DNA from: Bdellovibrio reynosensis
Lineage (GTDB): Bacteria > Bdellovibrionota > Bdellovibrionia > Bdellovibrionales > Bdellovibrionaceae
Reading direction: 5' to 3'
DNA: 64,000 nt
Assembly (NCBI RefSeq): GCF_022814725.1
Contig: NZ_CP093442.1
Span: 2,356,001 to 2,420,000, forward strand
In this document: positions 10,409 to 19,584 of the stretch, piece after piece
How the letters are laid out: each line of letters begins with the position of its first letter
Position numbering within the stretch: the first letter of the stretch is position 1
Notes under the pieces: model-generated
What the model was told of the DNA's origin: nothing
Seen by the model: the letters and a program-made list of their open reading frames with translations, nothing else
Databases searched by the model: none
Made by a program: the position numbers and the translations under genes

Positions 10409-12040
10409 CTAAAAATGTCTTTTCCATTCGATTTCTTTAGCCATGTATTCAGAAAGCTGATGCTGCTCTTCCTTCAAACGAGCTTCACTCCATCCTAGCT
10501 TTTCTTGGAAAACAGCACCGATTTCATCAAGGTTATGCAACCCGTGGTTTCGGTCGGCTAAGAATAACGGAACTCTGCGCGCATAAAAATCCGTAAGATG
10601 TAAGCACATCGTTGCATCGATGGCCTGGGCAGCTTCAAGTTGCAAATAACTGTAAGCAGAAGAGTATTTATTTAAAATCTGCTCCCCTTCCATTCCATAG
10701 CGTTCAGCTAGTAAAGTCATATCTGCACTGGATTTGCCTGTTTCACTTGCCCATACATCAGCAAAACTTAAAGCTTGCTGGAAAGATTCAGGCGAAGTGT
10801 ACGAGTTTAATGGGACGGCTGTATTAACCGCGGAAAAACGAGCGCGATCTTCGATTGAAAAATAATGAAGAGCTTTATCCACCGTCTGCTGGCACATCAA
10901 ACGATAAGTTGTGTATTTTCCACCAGCAACAAAAGTCACTCCGCGAGGATCGTTGATAATCGTATGTTCGCGGCTGGTTTTTCCTTCACTAGAAGAGCCG
11001 TCATGCACTAGCGGTCGTACGCCCGCGTAACTTGCAATCACATCATGGGCTGTCAGTTCAGCTTGAGGGAAATAGTGATCGATAATTTTAAGCAAATAAA
11101 CCACGTCTTCAGGCGTGGTCGTCACTTCCTCAGGCGTTTCTTTAAAATCTGTATCTGTAGTTCCGATAATGATCATTTCATGGCGAGGAATACCAAAGAC
11201 AATACGTTCACTTTTTTCTGCGCCCATCACCACCGCACTTGAAAGTGGCAGGCGATGTTTTGGTAAAGTTAAGTGAATACCTTTGGTTGGACGAAGAATC
11301 TTTTTCCAATCATAAAATAAACTTTGTCCTAGTTCATCAGTCCACGGTCCCACACTGCTAATCACGTGACGACATTTGATAGTGAATTTTTCCTTAGAAA
11401 CCTGGTCAATACATCTTACGCCGGTGATGTGACCATGATCGAAATCTGCACCGATGCCCTTAACGTAATTTACGCATGTAGCACCAAGTTCATTTGCTGA
11501 ACGCAAAGTTTCATGCACCAAGCGATCATCATCCATGTAAGCATCAGAATAAATGTAAGAACCTAAAAGGTTCGTCGTGCGAATTGCAGGCATACGTTCC
11601 GCGGTCATGCGCGGGTTTAAGCGTTCGTGCATTTCAGGAGCTTGAAATAAGGAAAGAGCATCATATAACCACATGCCCATTCCCATTTTTGCCATGCCGA
11701 CACGGCTTTCTTCATAAAGCGGAATCATAAATCTTAATGGGTGCACTAGGTGCGGAGCCATTTCAAATAGACGTGTTCGTTCATTTAAAGCTTCAAACAC
11801 TAATTTGAATTCCATGTTTTCTAGATAACGAATTCCACCATGAATGAGCTTGCTCGATTTTGAAGAAGTCCCTGAAGCAAAATCGCGGGCTTCAATTAGG
11901 GCCACCTTCATTCCGCGGGCAGCGGCGTCTCTTGCGACTCCTGCTCCGTTAATTCCTCCCCCGATGACGACCAGATCAAATTCTTGATTTTTCATCTTAT
12001 TGATATTCTGGATGCGATTAGCGAAAGAGAAATTTTTCAT
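10409..12040 (-). CDS. glpD: Aerobic glycerol-3-phosphate dehydrogenase
   Basis: A 543-aa FAD enzyme. The dinucleotide-binding motif VVIGGGINGAGVARDAAARG is at about residues 25-44, followed by the family signature SSKSSKLIHGGIRYLE and, further on, VRPLV and GGKYTTYRLM. It oxidises sn-glycerol 3-phosphate to dihydroxyacetone phosphate at the inner membrane and passes electrons to quinone. The chosen start has a good AAGGGA ribosome site; a second ATG 15 codons inside (11995) lacks one. It lies 1 base after an acetyltransferase gene, so the two are probably cotranscribed. No glpF, glpK or glpR is nearby. Confidence 0.95.
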   Translation of the reverse strand: MKNFSFANRIQNINKMKNQEFDLVVIGGGINGAGVARDAAARGMKVALIEARDFASGTSSKSSKLIHGGIRYLENMEFKLVFEALNERTRLFEMAPHLVHPLRFMIPLYEESRVGMAKMGMGMWLYDALSLFQAPEMHERLNPRMTAERMPAIRTTNLLGSYIYSDAYMDDDRLVHETLRSANELGATCVNYVKGIGADFDHGHITGVRCIDQVSKEKFTIKCRHVISSVGPWTDELGQSLFYDWKKILRPTKGIHLTLPKHRLPLSSAVVMGAEKSERIVFGIPRHEMIIIGTTDTDFKETPEEVTTTPEDVVYLLKIIDHYFPQAELTAHDVIASYAGVRPLVHDGSSSEGKTSREHTIINDPRGVTFVAGGKYTTYRLMCQQTVDKALHYFSIEDRARFSAVNTAVPLNSYTSPESFQQALSFADVWASETGKSSADMTLLAERYGMEGEQILNKYSSAYSYLQLEAAQAIDATMCLHLTDFYARRVPLFLADRNHGLHNLDEIGAVFQEKLGWSEARLKEEQHQLSEYMAKEIEWKRHF

Positions 12041-12041
12041 T

Positions 12042-12500
12042 TTAAGATCCCTTTGTCGTCTTGACAGAAAGTGTTCCCGGCTGCCAGCCTTCGGGTTTAA
12101 AACCTTTTACTGAATTCGGGACTCCGTTTTCATTCGGGAAGTATACGCGTTGCAGATTTTTTTCGCGGCCTAACTTATACGCCAATTCACACAATTCATC
12201 GCGAGCCTGCAAAGAGTTGTGCTGAACATGTTCGACCCACAAAGATTGGGTGTGGCCATCAAAGAACAACAAAGGTTGTGCGATAAAATAACCCATCAGT
12301 TGATTGGTTTCTTTATCTAGAGCTAGAAAACTCCATCCCAAAGCGATGTAATGATTTAAAGCTTCAACTCTATGTTTAGAGTTCCAGCTTGCTATCATGC
12401 GTTCCATTTCATCCGGATAGGCTTCGGTAAGCTTCTTAGTTTCTAAGTCCAAAATATTTTGCAAATCTTCCGGCTGAATCACGCGGCAAAAAAGGGTCAT
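12042..12500 (-). CDS. GNAT-like acetyltransferase
   Basis: A 152-aa protein with the layout of a small GNAT domain: an N-terminal strand and helix (RVIQPEDLQNILDLE), a central strand pair (WSFLALDKETNQLMGYFIAQ) and a C-terminal NGVPNSVKGFKPEGW. The acetyl-CoA loop (R/QxxGxG/A) is not well conserved, so the substrate and even activity are uncertain. I place the start at 12500 rather than at the ATG 7 codons upstream, because an AAGGAG ribosome site lies between the two, 10 bases before the inner ATG. It is directly followed by glpD. Confidence 0.6.
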   Translation of the reverse strand: MTLFCRVIQPEDLQNILDLETKKLTEAYPDEMERMIASWNSKHRVEALNHYIALGWSFLALDKETNQLMGYFIAQPLLFFDGHTQSLWVEHVQHNSLQARDELCELAYKLGREKNLQRVYFPNENGVPNSVKGFKPEGWQPGTLSVKTTKGS

Positions 12501-12551
12501 TGCCTGGGGTCTCCTTGTCATTTTTCTTTTCTTATTTCATACTATGCGCCT

Positions 12552-13295
12552 ATGAAATACAAAGACTATTCCACAGACATCTGGAGCCGCATAAATACAA
12601 CACTGGACCAAGTTTTAAAAGAAGATCCCAACCCCGTAGCAGCTTTTGATGCGGATGGAACTTTGTGGGATATCGATCTTGGCGAAACTTTCTTTCATTA
12701 TCAAATCGACAATAAACTTGCACCGTTGCCCCCACATCCGTTCGAACACTATGAGGATATGAAGGCTGAAAATCCGGAGAAAGCCTACCTTTGGCTAGCT
12801 CAAATTTGCAAAGGTCAAAGCCTGCAGCAAATTCATCAATGGGCTGTTGAAGGCGTTAAAGAGCAGCATCCCCTTCCGATCTTCTTAGAGCAAAAAAAGC
12901 TGATCGATTTGTTTCTTTCAAAAGGCGTCAAAGTTTATGTCGTAACCGCCTCAGTGAAGTGGGCTGTCGAACCGGGTGCTGAGATTTTGGGTTTAACCAA
13001 AGATAGCGTGTTAGGTGTGGAAACCCATGTGGAAAACGGGATTATCAACGATCAACAAAAAGGCATCATCACTTATCGCCAAGGGAAGGTCGACGCTTTG
13101 CTTGCGGCAACGAATGGCAAAAAGCCATTCTTTGCTTCGGGTAACACGATGGGTGACTATCAATTACTGCAAAATGCCACGCATTTAAGCTTAGCGGTCA
13201 GCGCCGCAGCTCGTGATGATAAGTTATTTAAAACTGAATTTGAACTTCAGCAGAACGCTGAAAAATTCGGATGGCTTTCTCACCGTTTTATCTAA
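12552..13295 (+). CDS. HAD-superfamily phosphatase (phosphoserine-phosphatase-like)
   Basis: A 247-aa cytoplasmic protein with the HAD motifs in order: motif I AAFDADGTLWDID (Asp nucleophile and general acid), motif II VVTASVKWAVEP, and motif IV SGNTMGDYQLL. The cap between motifs I and II is helical, as in the SerB-like subfamily. It would hydrolyse a phosphomonoester; the substrate cannot be read from the sequence. The start used is the ATG at 12552; an in-frame start at 12459 would run into the divergent acetyltransferase gene and adds 31 residues that do not look like this family. Confidence 0.8.
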   Translation: MKYKDYSTDIWSRINTTLDQVLKEDPNPVAAFDADGTLWDIDLGETFFHYQIDNKLAPLPPHPFEHYEDMKAENPEKAYLWLAQICKGQSLQQIHQWAVEGVKEQHPLPIFLEQKKLIDLFLSKGVKVYVVTASVKWAVEPGAEILGLTKDSVLGVETHVENGIINDQQKGIITYRQGKVDALLAATNGKKPFFASGNTMGDYQLLQNATHLSLAVSAAARDDKLFKTEFELQQNAEKFGWLSHRFI

Positions 13296-13321
13296 AAAAA
13301 AAAGCCCGCATTTCTGCGGGC
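13294..13321 (-). terminator. Rho-independent terminator of the UbiB-like gene
   Basis: Stem GCCCGCA / TGCGGGC (13304-13310 and 13315-13321) with a 4-base loop. On the minus strand a run of ten T follows it. It lies between the convergent HAD phosphatase and UbiB-like genes. Confidence 0.85.
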
Positions 13322-13334
13322 CCGTTAATCTAAT

Positions 13335-15437
13335 TTAGAATACCATTTCGCAGCGAACACCCATTAAAGCTTCTGGGGCTTTTTCCACCGCTTTAGCGGC
13401 TTCCGTGACTTTTGGCGATGAAGACCACATGTCTTTTAATTCTGCCCAACCAAGTCTTACTAGATCCTTATGAGAGATCTTTTCTTGAATCACTAAACGC
13501 TTATACATAAGCATCGGGTGAGACTTCGCCAGTGACTTCATAAGTTGAGAAATCGATAAAGAGCTTCCGCTATCTGCTAAAAGCTTATTCACGATCACCA
13601 TGCCGCGATTTAAACTAATAAACTCATAGGGAAGTTTTAAACCGTGATCCATGGCCCACGCGGTCCAATGTTCGATGGAAGCATTCTTTTCTTTTCCAGA
13701 AAGAATGTTCTTCATGCGCTCTTGAACCAAAGATTTAAATTGAGTTTCATTCACGGTATTTTGCGCCTGATTGCTCATTCTCCAGAAGGCACGAGCGATC
13801 AACTCAGGATTTTTTAATTCAGTACCCGCACCTAATACCATCACCTGACGTTGCAAATGTTCTGGCAAAACACCGCCCATTCCGTAATCAAGAATGTTTA
13901 CGCGAATTTTTGGATCCGTCAGCTGAATCATGAAGTTACCTTGGTGCAGATCTGAGTGGTAGAAACCACCACCAAATAAAACTTCGCTAGCCCACACGCG
14001 CGCCATGGCTTCAATCACGCTCTTTTTCAAGCCCGGTGCCACAGATGCGTAAGTCGCGACTTCTTTATCAAGTTTTCTGCCGATAACCATTTCTTGAACC
14101 ATGAACTCTGATTTGCCTTTACCTTCATAAAGAGCCGGTACATGAAACTCAATCCAGTTTTTATATTCTGGAGTGTTCATTAAAACAGTTTTTTCGTAAC
14201 GAGTCTTAGCGATCTTTTGTCTTTCAATTGTATCTTCTTGGTTAAGCTCTGCCGTCACCGTGGCGGTGATATCTTCAACTACTGGAGCAAGCTTCGGCGC
14301 CCCTGTTTTTCTAAATTCAGGATTGCTATCTAGAATTTCAGCTACTGCAGTAAGGATTCTTTTATCTTCTGCTACACGGTCTTCAATATTTGGTTTAATA
14401 AAGCGCACAACCACGTCTTGGCGTTTTCCATCTAAAACGATTTTTGCACGGTGAACTTGCGCCATTGTGCCCACGCCCAACGCCTTTCTTTCAAAGTACT
14501 CGAATTGATAGTTTTTCTTTTCAGCATCGACCATGTCGTTGACCTGAACCCATGGTACTGGTCGTACTGAGTTTTCAAGACGTCTGAAGACTTCAAGCAT
14601 CTCTGGATTCAAATCAGCCTGGCGAGCAACAACCTGCAAAAGCTTTTGCAATTGCGGACCGCTATTTTGCACCATGATTTCAAACTTCTGCATGTCTGTA
14701 AGATTTAAATTTCCACCTAAATAAGAGGAAACGATAAGTTTCTTAGAAGCTGGGCTTAGACGAGAGAAATATTCACTGAACATCGTCTGCATGAAAATAC
14801 GCATCGTCGCATCTTGTTGTTGGGCAAAACTTGATTCCGCCATTTTTTCACCAACGCGGTCTAATTCTTTCATACGGTCCGTTAAAAGAGCGTCAGTTTC
14901 ATTCATCGCCCATTTTTCAGCGATCTTCATTCCATCTGGATTTTGTGCTAACGCCAGAATCTGACTGCCGATGGCTTCTAATTGTAATTGCGAAGCCCCA
15001 CCGTTTTTTTCAACCATGGCTTTAAGCTTGTTTTGTTGCCATTCAATATATTGATCAATTTGTCTTTGCACGCGTGGGCTGTCAGATTTGAAGGTCATCA
15101 TCGCGCGCGGACCGCGTTTTTCAATCAGATCTAAATCAAGTGCAACACTGTGGGTGTCAGGCCATTCGCCACGAAATTGCGCCATGAACTCGCCAAAGTT
15201 TTTCACTTTAACTTCTTTGACTTCAGCTTTATAAACGCCACCAAAATATTTTTTAGCGCGATCTAGGATTTCCTCTTTCTTAGCTTCGCCTTCACCTTGC
15301 GCTACCAAGGCATAGGTCATTGCCAAGCGTTGTTCGAACGACAAATAAAGCTCGCCACCCGAACTTGCCGGTGCGGCCGACGCAAATCTTAGGACCAAAA
15401 ACAGAGCTATGACTGCAAATTTAATTTGTCTCAACAT
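13335..15437 (-). CDS. Exported AarF/UbiB-family atypical kinase-like protein
   Basis: A 700-aa protein with a signal peptide (residues 1-21, ending ASAAPA) and a 280-residue helical N-terminal region. A UbiB/ABC1-type kinase fold follows. Landmarks are the A-rich loop ALGVGTMAQVHRA (319-331), the region of the ATP-binding strand VVVRFIKP (342-349), the catalytic loop HSDLHQGNF (494-502) and the metal motif LDYGMGG (516-522). Canonical members have AxVKVxxP and DFG; here the lysine position reads Arg345 and DFG reads DYG, and the KxGQ motif is KLLQ. Known UbiB proteins act in quinone synthesis and lipid transport inside the cell or at the inner membrane. A secreted copy would have no ATP, so function is open. 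It is a single gene with its own terminator. Confidence 0.75.
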   Translation of the reverse strand: MLRQIKFAVIALFLVLRFASAAPASSGGELYLSFEQRLAMTYALVAQGEGEAKKEEILDRAKKYFGGVYKAEVKEVKVKNFGEFMAQFRGEWPDTHSVALDLDLIEKRGPRAMMTFKSDSPRVQRQIDQYIEWQQNKLKAMVEKNGGASQLQLEAIGSQILALAQNPDGMKIAEKWAMNETDALLTDRMKELDRVGEKMAESSFAQQQDATMRIFMQTMFSEYFSRLSPASKKLIVSSYLGGNLNLTDMQKFEIMVQNSGPQLQKLLQVVARQADLNPEMLEVFRRLENSVRPVPWVQVNDMVDAEKKNYQFEYFERKALGVGTMAQVHRAKIVLDGKRQDVVVRFIKPNIEDRVAEDKRILTAVAEILDSNPEFRKTGAPKLAPVVEDITATVTAELNQEDTIERQKIAKTRYEKTVLMNTPEYKNWIEFHVPALYEGKGKSEFMVQEMVIGRKLDKEVATYASVAPGLKKSVIEAMARVWASEVLFGGGFYHSDLHQGNFMIQLTDPKIRVNILDYGMGGVLPEHLQRQVMVLGAGTELKNPELIARAFWRMSNQAQNTVNETQFKSLVQERMKNILSGKEKNASIEHWTAWAMDHGLKLPYEFISLNRGMVIVNKLLADSGSSLSISQLMKSLAKSHPMLMYKRLVIQEKISHKDLVRLGWAELKDMWSSSPKVTEAAKAVEKAPEALMGVRCEMVF

Positions 15438-15579
15438 GATACACTCCCGAATTTTCCGAATTCACGGGATTAAATATGCATGCCTTGGGCCTTACTAATC
15501 GCCACTATATGGGGTTCTAAGAGGGAAATGCTTTTACAGTGCGCAAGAATGGCACTTTGATTTGTGATGCTAAAATAAA

Positions 15580-15607
15580 AAAAGGCGCAAGCTTCCTCGC
15601 GCCTTTT
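15580..15607 (-). terminator. Terminator after pepP
   Basis: AAAAGGCGC (15580-15588) pairs with GCGCCTTTT (15599-15607) around a 10-base loop. The minus-strand reading ends in a T-rich run. It lies 22 bases after the pepP stop. Confidence 0.75.
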
Positions 15608-15628
15608 AAGAATGAAATTCTAAATTGA

Positions 15629-16948
15629 TTAAGCTTTGCCAACGACTTTTTCTAGATCCGCAATCTCTTTAGGAACTGATGAAGTCATATTCTCACAGCC
15701 GCTTGAAGTAACACGGATGTTATCTTCGATACGAATACCGATACCGCGATATTTCGCTGGAGCTGAAGAATCATCTGCAGGAATGTACAAACCTGGTTCT
15801 ACAGTAAAGCACATGTTGGCTTCAAGTGGACGTGGTTCGTTCTTTTTATAGTACAAACCAGCATCATGCACATCCATACCTAACCAGTGACCGATGCCAT
15901 GTGGGTAGTATTTTTTCTGTGCAAGGGCTTGAATCAAATCATCTTTACGACCTGACAACAAACCAAGATCAAGCATCGCATCGGTTAAAAGCGAAGTGCC
16001 CATATCGTGTAAATCTTTAAACACGATTCCTGGTTTTACGTAATCAAGGATCGCCTTTTGTACTTTTAGTACAGCTTCATACACACGCGCTTGTTCATCA
16101 GTGAACTTTCCGCTGACTGGGAAAGTGCGAGTGATGTCACCTGTGTAGTAATTGTATTCAGCACCAGCGTCGATTAATAAAAGATCGCCGTCTTTGCAGA
16201 CTTGATCGTTAAAGTTATAGTGCAAAGTCGTTGCTGCATTTCCTGATGCAACGATTGGGTGATAACCTTCACGCGCTGAACCCTTCATATAGAAATGATG
16301 GGCAAGCACACCTTGAACTTGTCTTTCAGTAACACCAGGACGAGTAAAGCGCATTGCCGCCAAGTGACCTTGGGCAGAAATCTCACACGCCTCACGCATT
16401 TGCGTCAGTTCGTATTCTGATTTAATCAAACGTTGTTCACCCAGTAAGGTGTCAGCGTCATGAATAGACAGCAAACCATAACCAGTACGGCCGCTCATCT
16501 GTTTCACAGTTTGCAGGATGCCCGCCATTTGTTCATCAAGCTCTTTATTTTTATAAAGGCGATAGTAAACGCGATCGACTTCCTTTAACAATTGCGGGGC
16601 CACTTTCGTGAACTCATCAATTGGATAGGCTTTGTCGATTTTAAATTCGCGCTCGCAACCTTCTGGTCCATAGCGGAAGCCATCCCAAGTTTCTCTTTCA
16701 GGATCGCGACGGCGTACGAACATCACTGATTCTGGATTCATGCCAGGACGAAGAATCAAAATAGATTCTGGTTCTTCCCAACCTGTTAGATAAAACAGGT
16801 TTGAATCCTGACGATAAGGGTGGTGCACATCGTGATTACGAATGTGCTCGGGGTGAGCAGAAACCACTAAAGCTCCGCCGGTAATTTCTTGACCGACTTT
16901 TTTTCTACGTTCTGCAAAAATACTCATATCAAAAGTGGGTTTTCTCAT
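15629..16948 (-). CDS. pepP: Xaa-Pro aminopeptidase (M24B)
   Basis: A 439-aa cytoplasmic metalloprotease. The N-terminal aminopeptidase-P domain carries the HPYRQDSNLFYLTGW segment. The C-terminal pita-bread domain has metal ligands in LLIDAGAEYNYYTGDITRTFP (two Asp), the His of HGIGHWLGMDVHD, and the two Glu of FTVEPGLYIP and GIRIEDNI. It releases an N-terminal residue before proline using two Mn ions. Length and motifs match E. coli PepP. It is the last gene of a minus-strand run with the patatin-like lipoprotein, tlyA, ispA and xseBA; 9 bases separate it from the lipoprotein gene. Confidence 0.95.
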   Translation of the reverse strand: MRKPTFDMSIFAERRKKVGQEITGGALVVSAHPEHIRNHDVHHPYRQDSNLFYLTGWEEPESILILRPGMNPESVMFVRRRDPERETWDGFRYGPEGCEREFKIDKAYPIDEFTKVAPQLLKEVDRVYYRLYKNKELDEQMAGILQTVKQMSGRTGYGLLSIHDADTLLGEQRLIKSEYELTQMREACEISAQGHLAAMRFTRPGVTERQVQGVLAHHFYMKGSAREGYHPIVASGNAATTLHYNFNDQVCKDGDLLLIDAGAEYNYYTGDITRTFPVSGKFTDEQARVYEAVLKVQKAILDYVKPGIVFKDLHDMGTSLLTDAMLDLGLLSGRKDDLIQALAQKKYYPHGIGHWLGMDVHDAGLYYKKNEPRPLEANMCFTVEPGLYIPADDSSAPAKYRGIGIRIEDNIRVTSSGCENMTSSVPKEIADLEKVVGKA

Positions 16949-16957
16949 TGTGCTCTC

Positions 16958-17971
16958 CTAAAGGCCCCATTTGCGCGTAAGAGTTTTTAATTGGCGAGCG
17001 GCTGAATCAGCACCCTTCGCCATGATCTCACGACGTTTTTCAAAATCCATAATATCATAACCTGATGTCTCAAGGGAAATGACAGAATCAATTCCTGGCA
17101 AAGGCTTACTATATGATCCCGCGATCTCAGCCCATAAGACGTTATCGGTCCCCGAAGGATCAGGGACATAGGCTTTACCCGCAGAAGGTGGCTGCAGGAC
17201 GTTAACGAAAACGATGAAGTTCGCCCCTTTAGATCTTAGGTAATTAGCTAAAGCCGTGATATCGCGAACCCCGGCAACAACACCCTCATAAGGTTTAAAG
17301 AACGGCGGATAAGCCATGCACTGATACATGACTTGATCCACACTGCCGCGATTCATCAGATACACCTGGTTTTTCTTTAAGCTATTTGCCGGGCAAGCAA
17401 ATGGAACTCTGAAGTCTTCAGGTTTAATACGGTTGAATGCCACGTTTAAGAAATCGCGAAGGTTGGTGACGTCGACATTTTTGCTAGCAGCACCTAACAG
17501 TGACTTTTTTAAAATCTCTTCATCCTTTAACTTAAACATCTGCCATTCTACATCGTTAGCAAGTCCCTTATTGGCATAGAGTGCTGCCATAGGTGCTGCG
17601 AACTCTACGCCCCCAATTGCTTGCACAGGAACTTTCGCGCGAGTCAGCTCGTGCAAAAAACCAATGTGCGCAAAAGTCTTTGCTCCCCCGCCGCCTAAGA
17701 TAATTCCGATTCTAGGCATCGTGGGAATCACAGGTGCTGGTGGAGGTGGCGGTGCAGGTGGAACTTCCGCAATTTCCTCTTCATCATCACGATCCGGAAT
17801 TGGCGCTTGCCCCACTGGCGCGCTCGGTTGACCCGGACGAGGCACAGGTTGCTTAGGTACATCTTTTCTAGTGCGGATCGTTTGACAACCCACCATGAAT
17901 AACAGAGCTAGCGCCCCGCAAGTAGCTCGCATCACAGGAGATTTATTTTTGCGCGAAGATAAAGAACTCAT
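16958..17971 (-). CDS. Patatin-like lipoprotein lacking the catalytic dyad
   Basis: A 337-aa lipoprotein: lipobox LLFMVGC with Cys29 (Cys16 if the inner ATG at codon 14 is used), then a Pro-rich acidic linker (residues 36-82) and a patatin fold. The oxyanion-hole motif GGGGAK (93-98) is intact. The nucleophile elbow, normally GxSxG in IAGTSMGA, reads IGGVEFAA, so Ser is replaced by Glu123. The DGG/DGA motif, expected before the LRSKGANFIVFVNV strand, reads VVAGV, so the Asp is Ala233. I infer a non-hydrolytic binding or scaffold protein. The gene overlaps tlyA by 29 bases. Confidence 0.75.
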   Translation of the reverse strand: MSSLSSRKNKSPVMRATCGALALLFMVGCQTIRTRKDVPKQPVPRPGQPSAPVGQAPIPDRDDEEEIAEVPPAPPPPPAPVIPTMPRIGIILGGGGAKTFAHIGFLHELTRAKVPVQAIGGVEFAAPMAALYANKGLANDVEWQMFKLKDEEILKKSLLGAASKNVDVTNLRDFLNVAFNRIKPEDFRVPFACPANSLKKNQVYLMNRGSVDQVMYQCMAYPPFFKPYEGVVAGVRDITALANYLRSKGANFIVFVNVLQPPSAGKAYVPDPSGTDNVLWAEIAGSYSKPLPGIDSVISLETSGYDIMDFEKRREIMAKGADSAARQLKTLTRKWGL

Positions 17972-18710
17972 TATTTCCGTCCTTTCCTTGAATCGGCGAA
18001 GAAAAATAATCCAGCACTTTTAAGTTTTGTTCTAAACAGATCTTTTTAATTTTATTTTCAACGTCCTTAAACAGTGAGGCATCTTTGACTATACCCCCCT
18101 TTGCAAGGCCGTCAACGCCGACCTCAAATTGGGGCTTAACAAGACTTAAAAGACAGCCTTCAGTCTTAAGAAAGCCAATCAGTTCCGGGATGATTAAAGA
18201 AATGGAAATAAATGAAACATCCATCACGATCAGATCGAATTTTTCTTTCGGAACTGCAGCAGCGACAGTGGAATCTTGGGAAAGGCCTCTGGCATTAATG
18301 CCTTCGATTACTTTTAACTTGGGATCAGATAACAGACTTGGATGAACTTGGCCGTGACCAACATCCACACCCAGGACGAACTCAGCACCATTTTTTAAAA
18401 GGCAGTCCGTAAATCCACCAGTCGAAATCCCCACATCTAGTGCTTTTTTTCCGGCAACAGACAGTTTCAAATGCTCTAATGCACCTTCGAGTTTTAGTCC
18501 CCCACGGGAAACGAACCGATTGGCAGGACCTGAAGTCACTTCAATAAACATATCGGCCGTGACTGCAAAACTAGATTTCTTTAAAACTTTTTTTTGCGTT
18601 CCTTGAACAAGAAACACCTGCTCAGATTCAATAAGTTCTTGAGCATGGGTGCGCGATTGAGCCAGTCCCTTTTCAACAAGATGGACATCTAAGCGCGACT
18701 TTTCAGACAT
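17943..18710 (-). CDS. tlyA: TlyA-type rRNA 2'-O-methyltransferase
   Basis: A 255-aa protein with an S4 RNA-binding domain (residues 5-65: RLDVHLVEKGLAQSRTHAQ) and an FtsJ-like SAM methyltransferase domain (KALDVGISTGGFTDCLL, LIVMDVSFISISLI, LVKPQFEVG). TlyA methylates 2'-hydroxyls of rRNA cytidines; the older name is hemolysin A. It follows ispA by 2 bases. In many bacteria the order is xseA-xseB-ispA-dxs-tlyA; here dxs is absent from between ispA and tlyA. Confidence 0.93.
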   Translation of the reverse strand: MSEKSRLDVHLVEKGLAQSRTHAQELIESEQVFLVQGTQKKVLKKSSFAVTADMFIEVTSGPANRFVSRGGLKLEGALEHLKLSVAGKKALDVGISTGGFTDCLLKNGAEFVLGVDVGHGQVHPSLLSDPKLKVIEGINARGLSQDSTVAAAVPKEKFDLIVMDVSFISISLIIPELIGFLKTEGCLLSLVKPQFEVGVDGLAKGGIVKDASLFKDVENKIKKICLEQNLKVLDYFSSPIQGKDGNNEFFIFAQK

Positions 18711-18712
18711 GA

Positions 18713-19582
18713 CTAAACCTTACGGGTTTGATTGTAGGTAATTAGATATTCAAGCATCGGTGCTTCAGCAGAGACTTTGTGAAGTTCAGCTAAAGTATTT
18801 TTACTAAGCTCGTTAAGGTACTGCTTAGTTTCTTCTAAACCGATGATGCCAGTGAAGCTGCGGATGTCTTGTTCTTTTTCACCGTGATCTAATACATCAT
18901 CAGCGACTTGGAACGAGATCCCCAAACCTTCACCGAACTTTTTTAAAGCTTCGATTTCAGAAGGTCTTGCGCCTGCGATGATTGCGGCACCTTCCACGGA
19001 AACGCGAATCAATGCTCCCGTTTTTAACAGATGCAAATGCTTAAGTTCTTCTTTCGTGAAACGACGATCACCCGCGCGAAGATCAATGGCTTGGCCACCC
19101 ACCATGCCGCGAATACCGGCAGCTTCTGAAAGAAGACGAGTTAATTGTCCGACTAGAACTGTAGTATCGCTATAACCTTCTGCCACTAGCAAGAAAGCTT
19201 CCGTCAATAAAGCGTCACCCGCAAGCAAAGCAAAGTCTTCACCGAAGACTTTGTGGTTAGTCGGTTTACCACGGCGAATGTCATCGTTATCCATGCATGG
19301 CAAATCATCATGGATCAAAGAATATGTGTGAATAAATTCAACCGCAGCAGCAAAAGGTAACATCTTACTTGGGTCACAACCAAAAAGCTCTCCCACTAAC
19401 AAAGATAAAACCGGACGGAATCTTTTTCCGCCATTGGTGCCTGAATAAACCATGGCCTTGCGTAATTCTAAAATGGCATCTCCCATGGGAAGCTGCATTT
19501 TTTCAAAGTACTGCTCTACATACTGATTCACAGCGTGTGTGCGGGCGGCGATTTCTTGATCAAGCTGAATGGCGAAATCCAA
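18713..19582 (-). CDS. ispA: Polyprenyl (farnesyl/geranylgeranyl) diphosphate synthase
   Basis: A 289-aa trans-isoprenyl diphosphate synthase. The first aspartate-rich motif is IHDDLPCMDNDDIRRGKPTNHK, the second FQVADDVLD. GGKRFRPVL near residue 55 binds the allylic substrate. It condenses isopentenyl diphosphate with allylic diphosphates. Residues before the first DDxxxxD set chain length and suggest C15-C20, but I cannot fix this. It is cotranscribed with xseB (2-base gap) and tlyA. Confidence 0.93.
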   Translation of the reverse strand: MDFAIQLDQEIAARTHAVNQYVEQYFEKMQLPMGDAILELRKAMVYSGTNGGKRFRPVLSLLVGELFGCDPSKMLPFAAAVEFIHTYSLIHDDLPCMDNDDIRRGKPTNHKVFGEDFALLAGDALLTEAFLLVAEGYSDTTVLVGQLTRLLSEAAGIRGMVGGQAIDLRAGDRRFTKEELKHLHLLKTGALIRVSVEGAAIIAGARPSEIEALKKFGEGLGISFQVADDVLDHGEKEQDIRSFTGIIGLEETKQYLNELSKNTLAELHKVSAEAPMLEYLITYNQTRKV

Positions 19583-19584
19583 AA

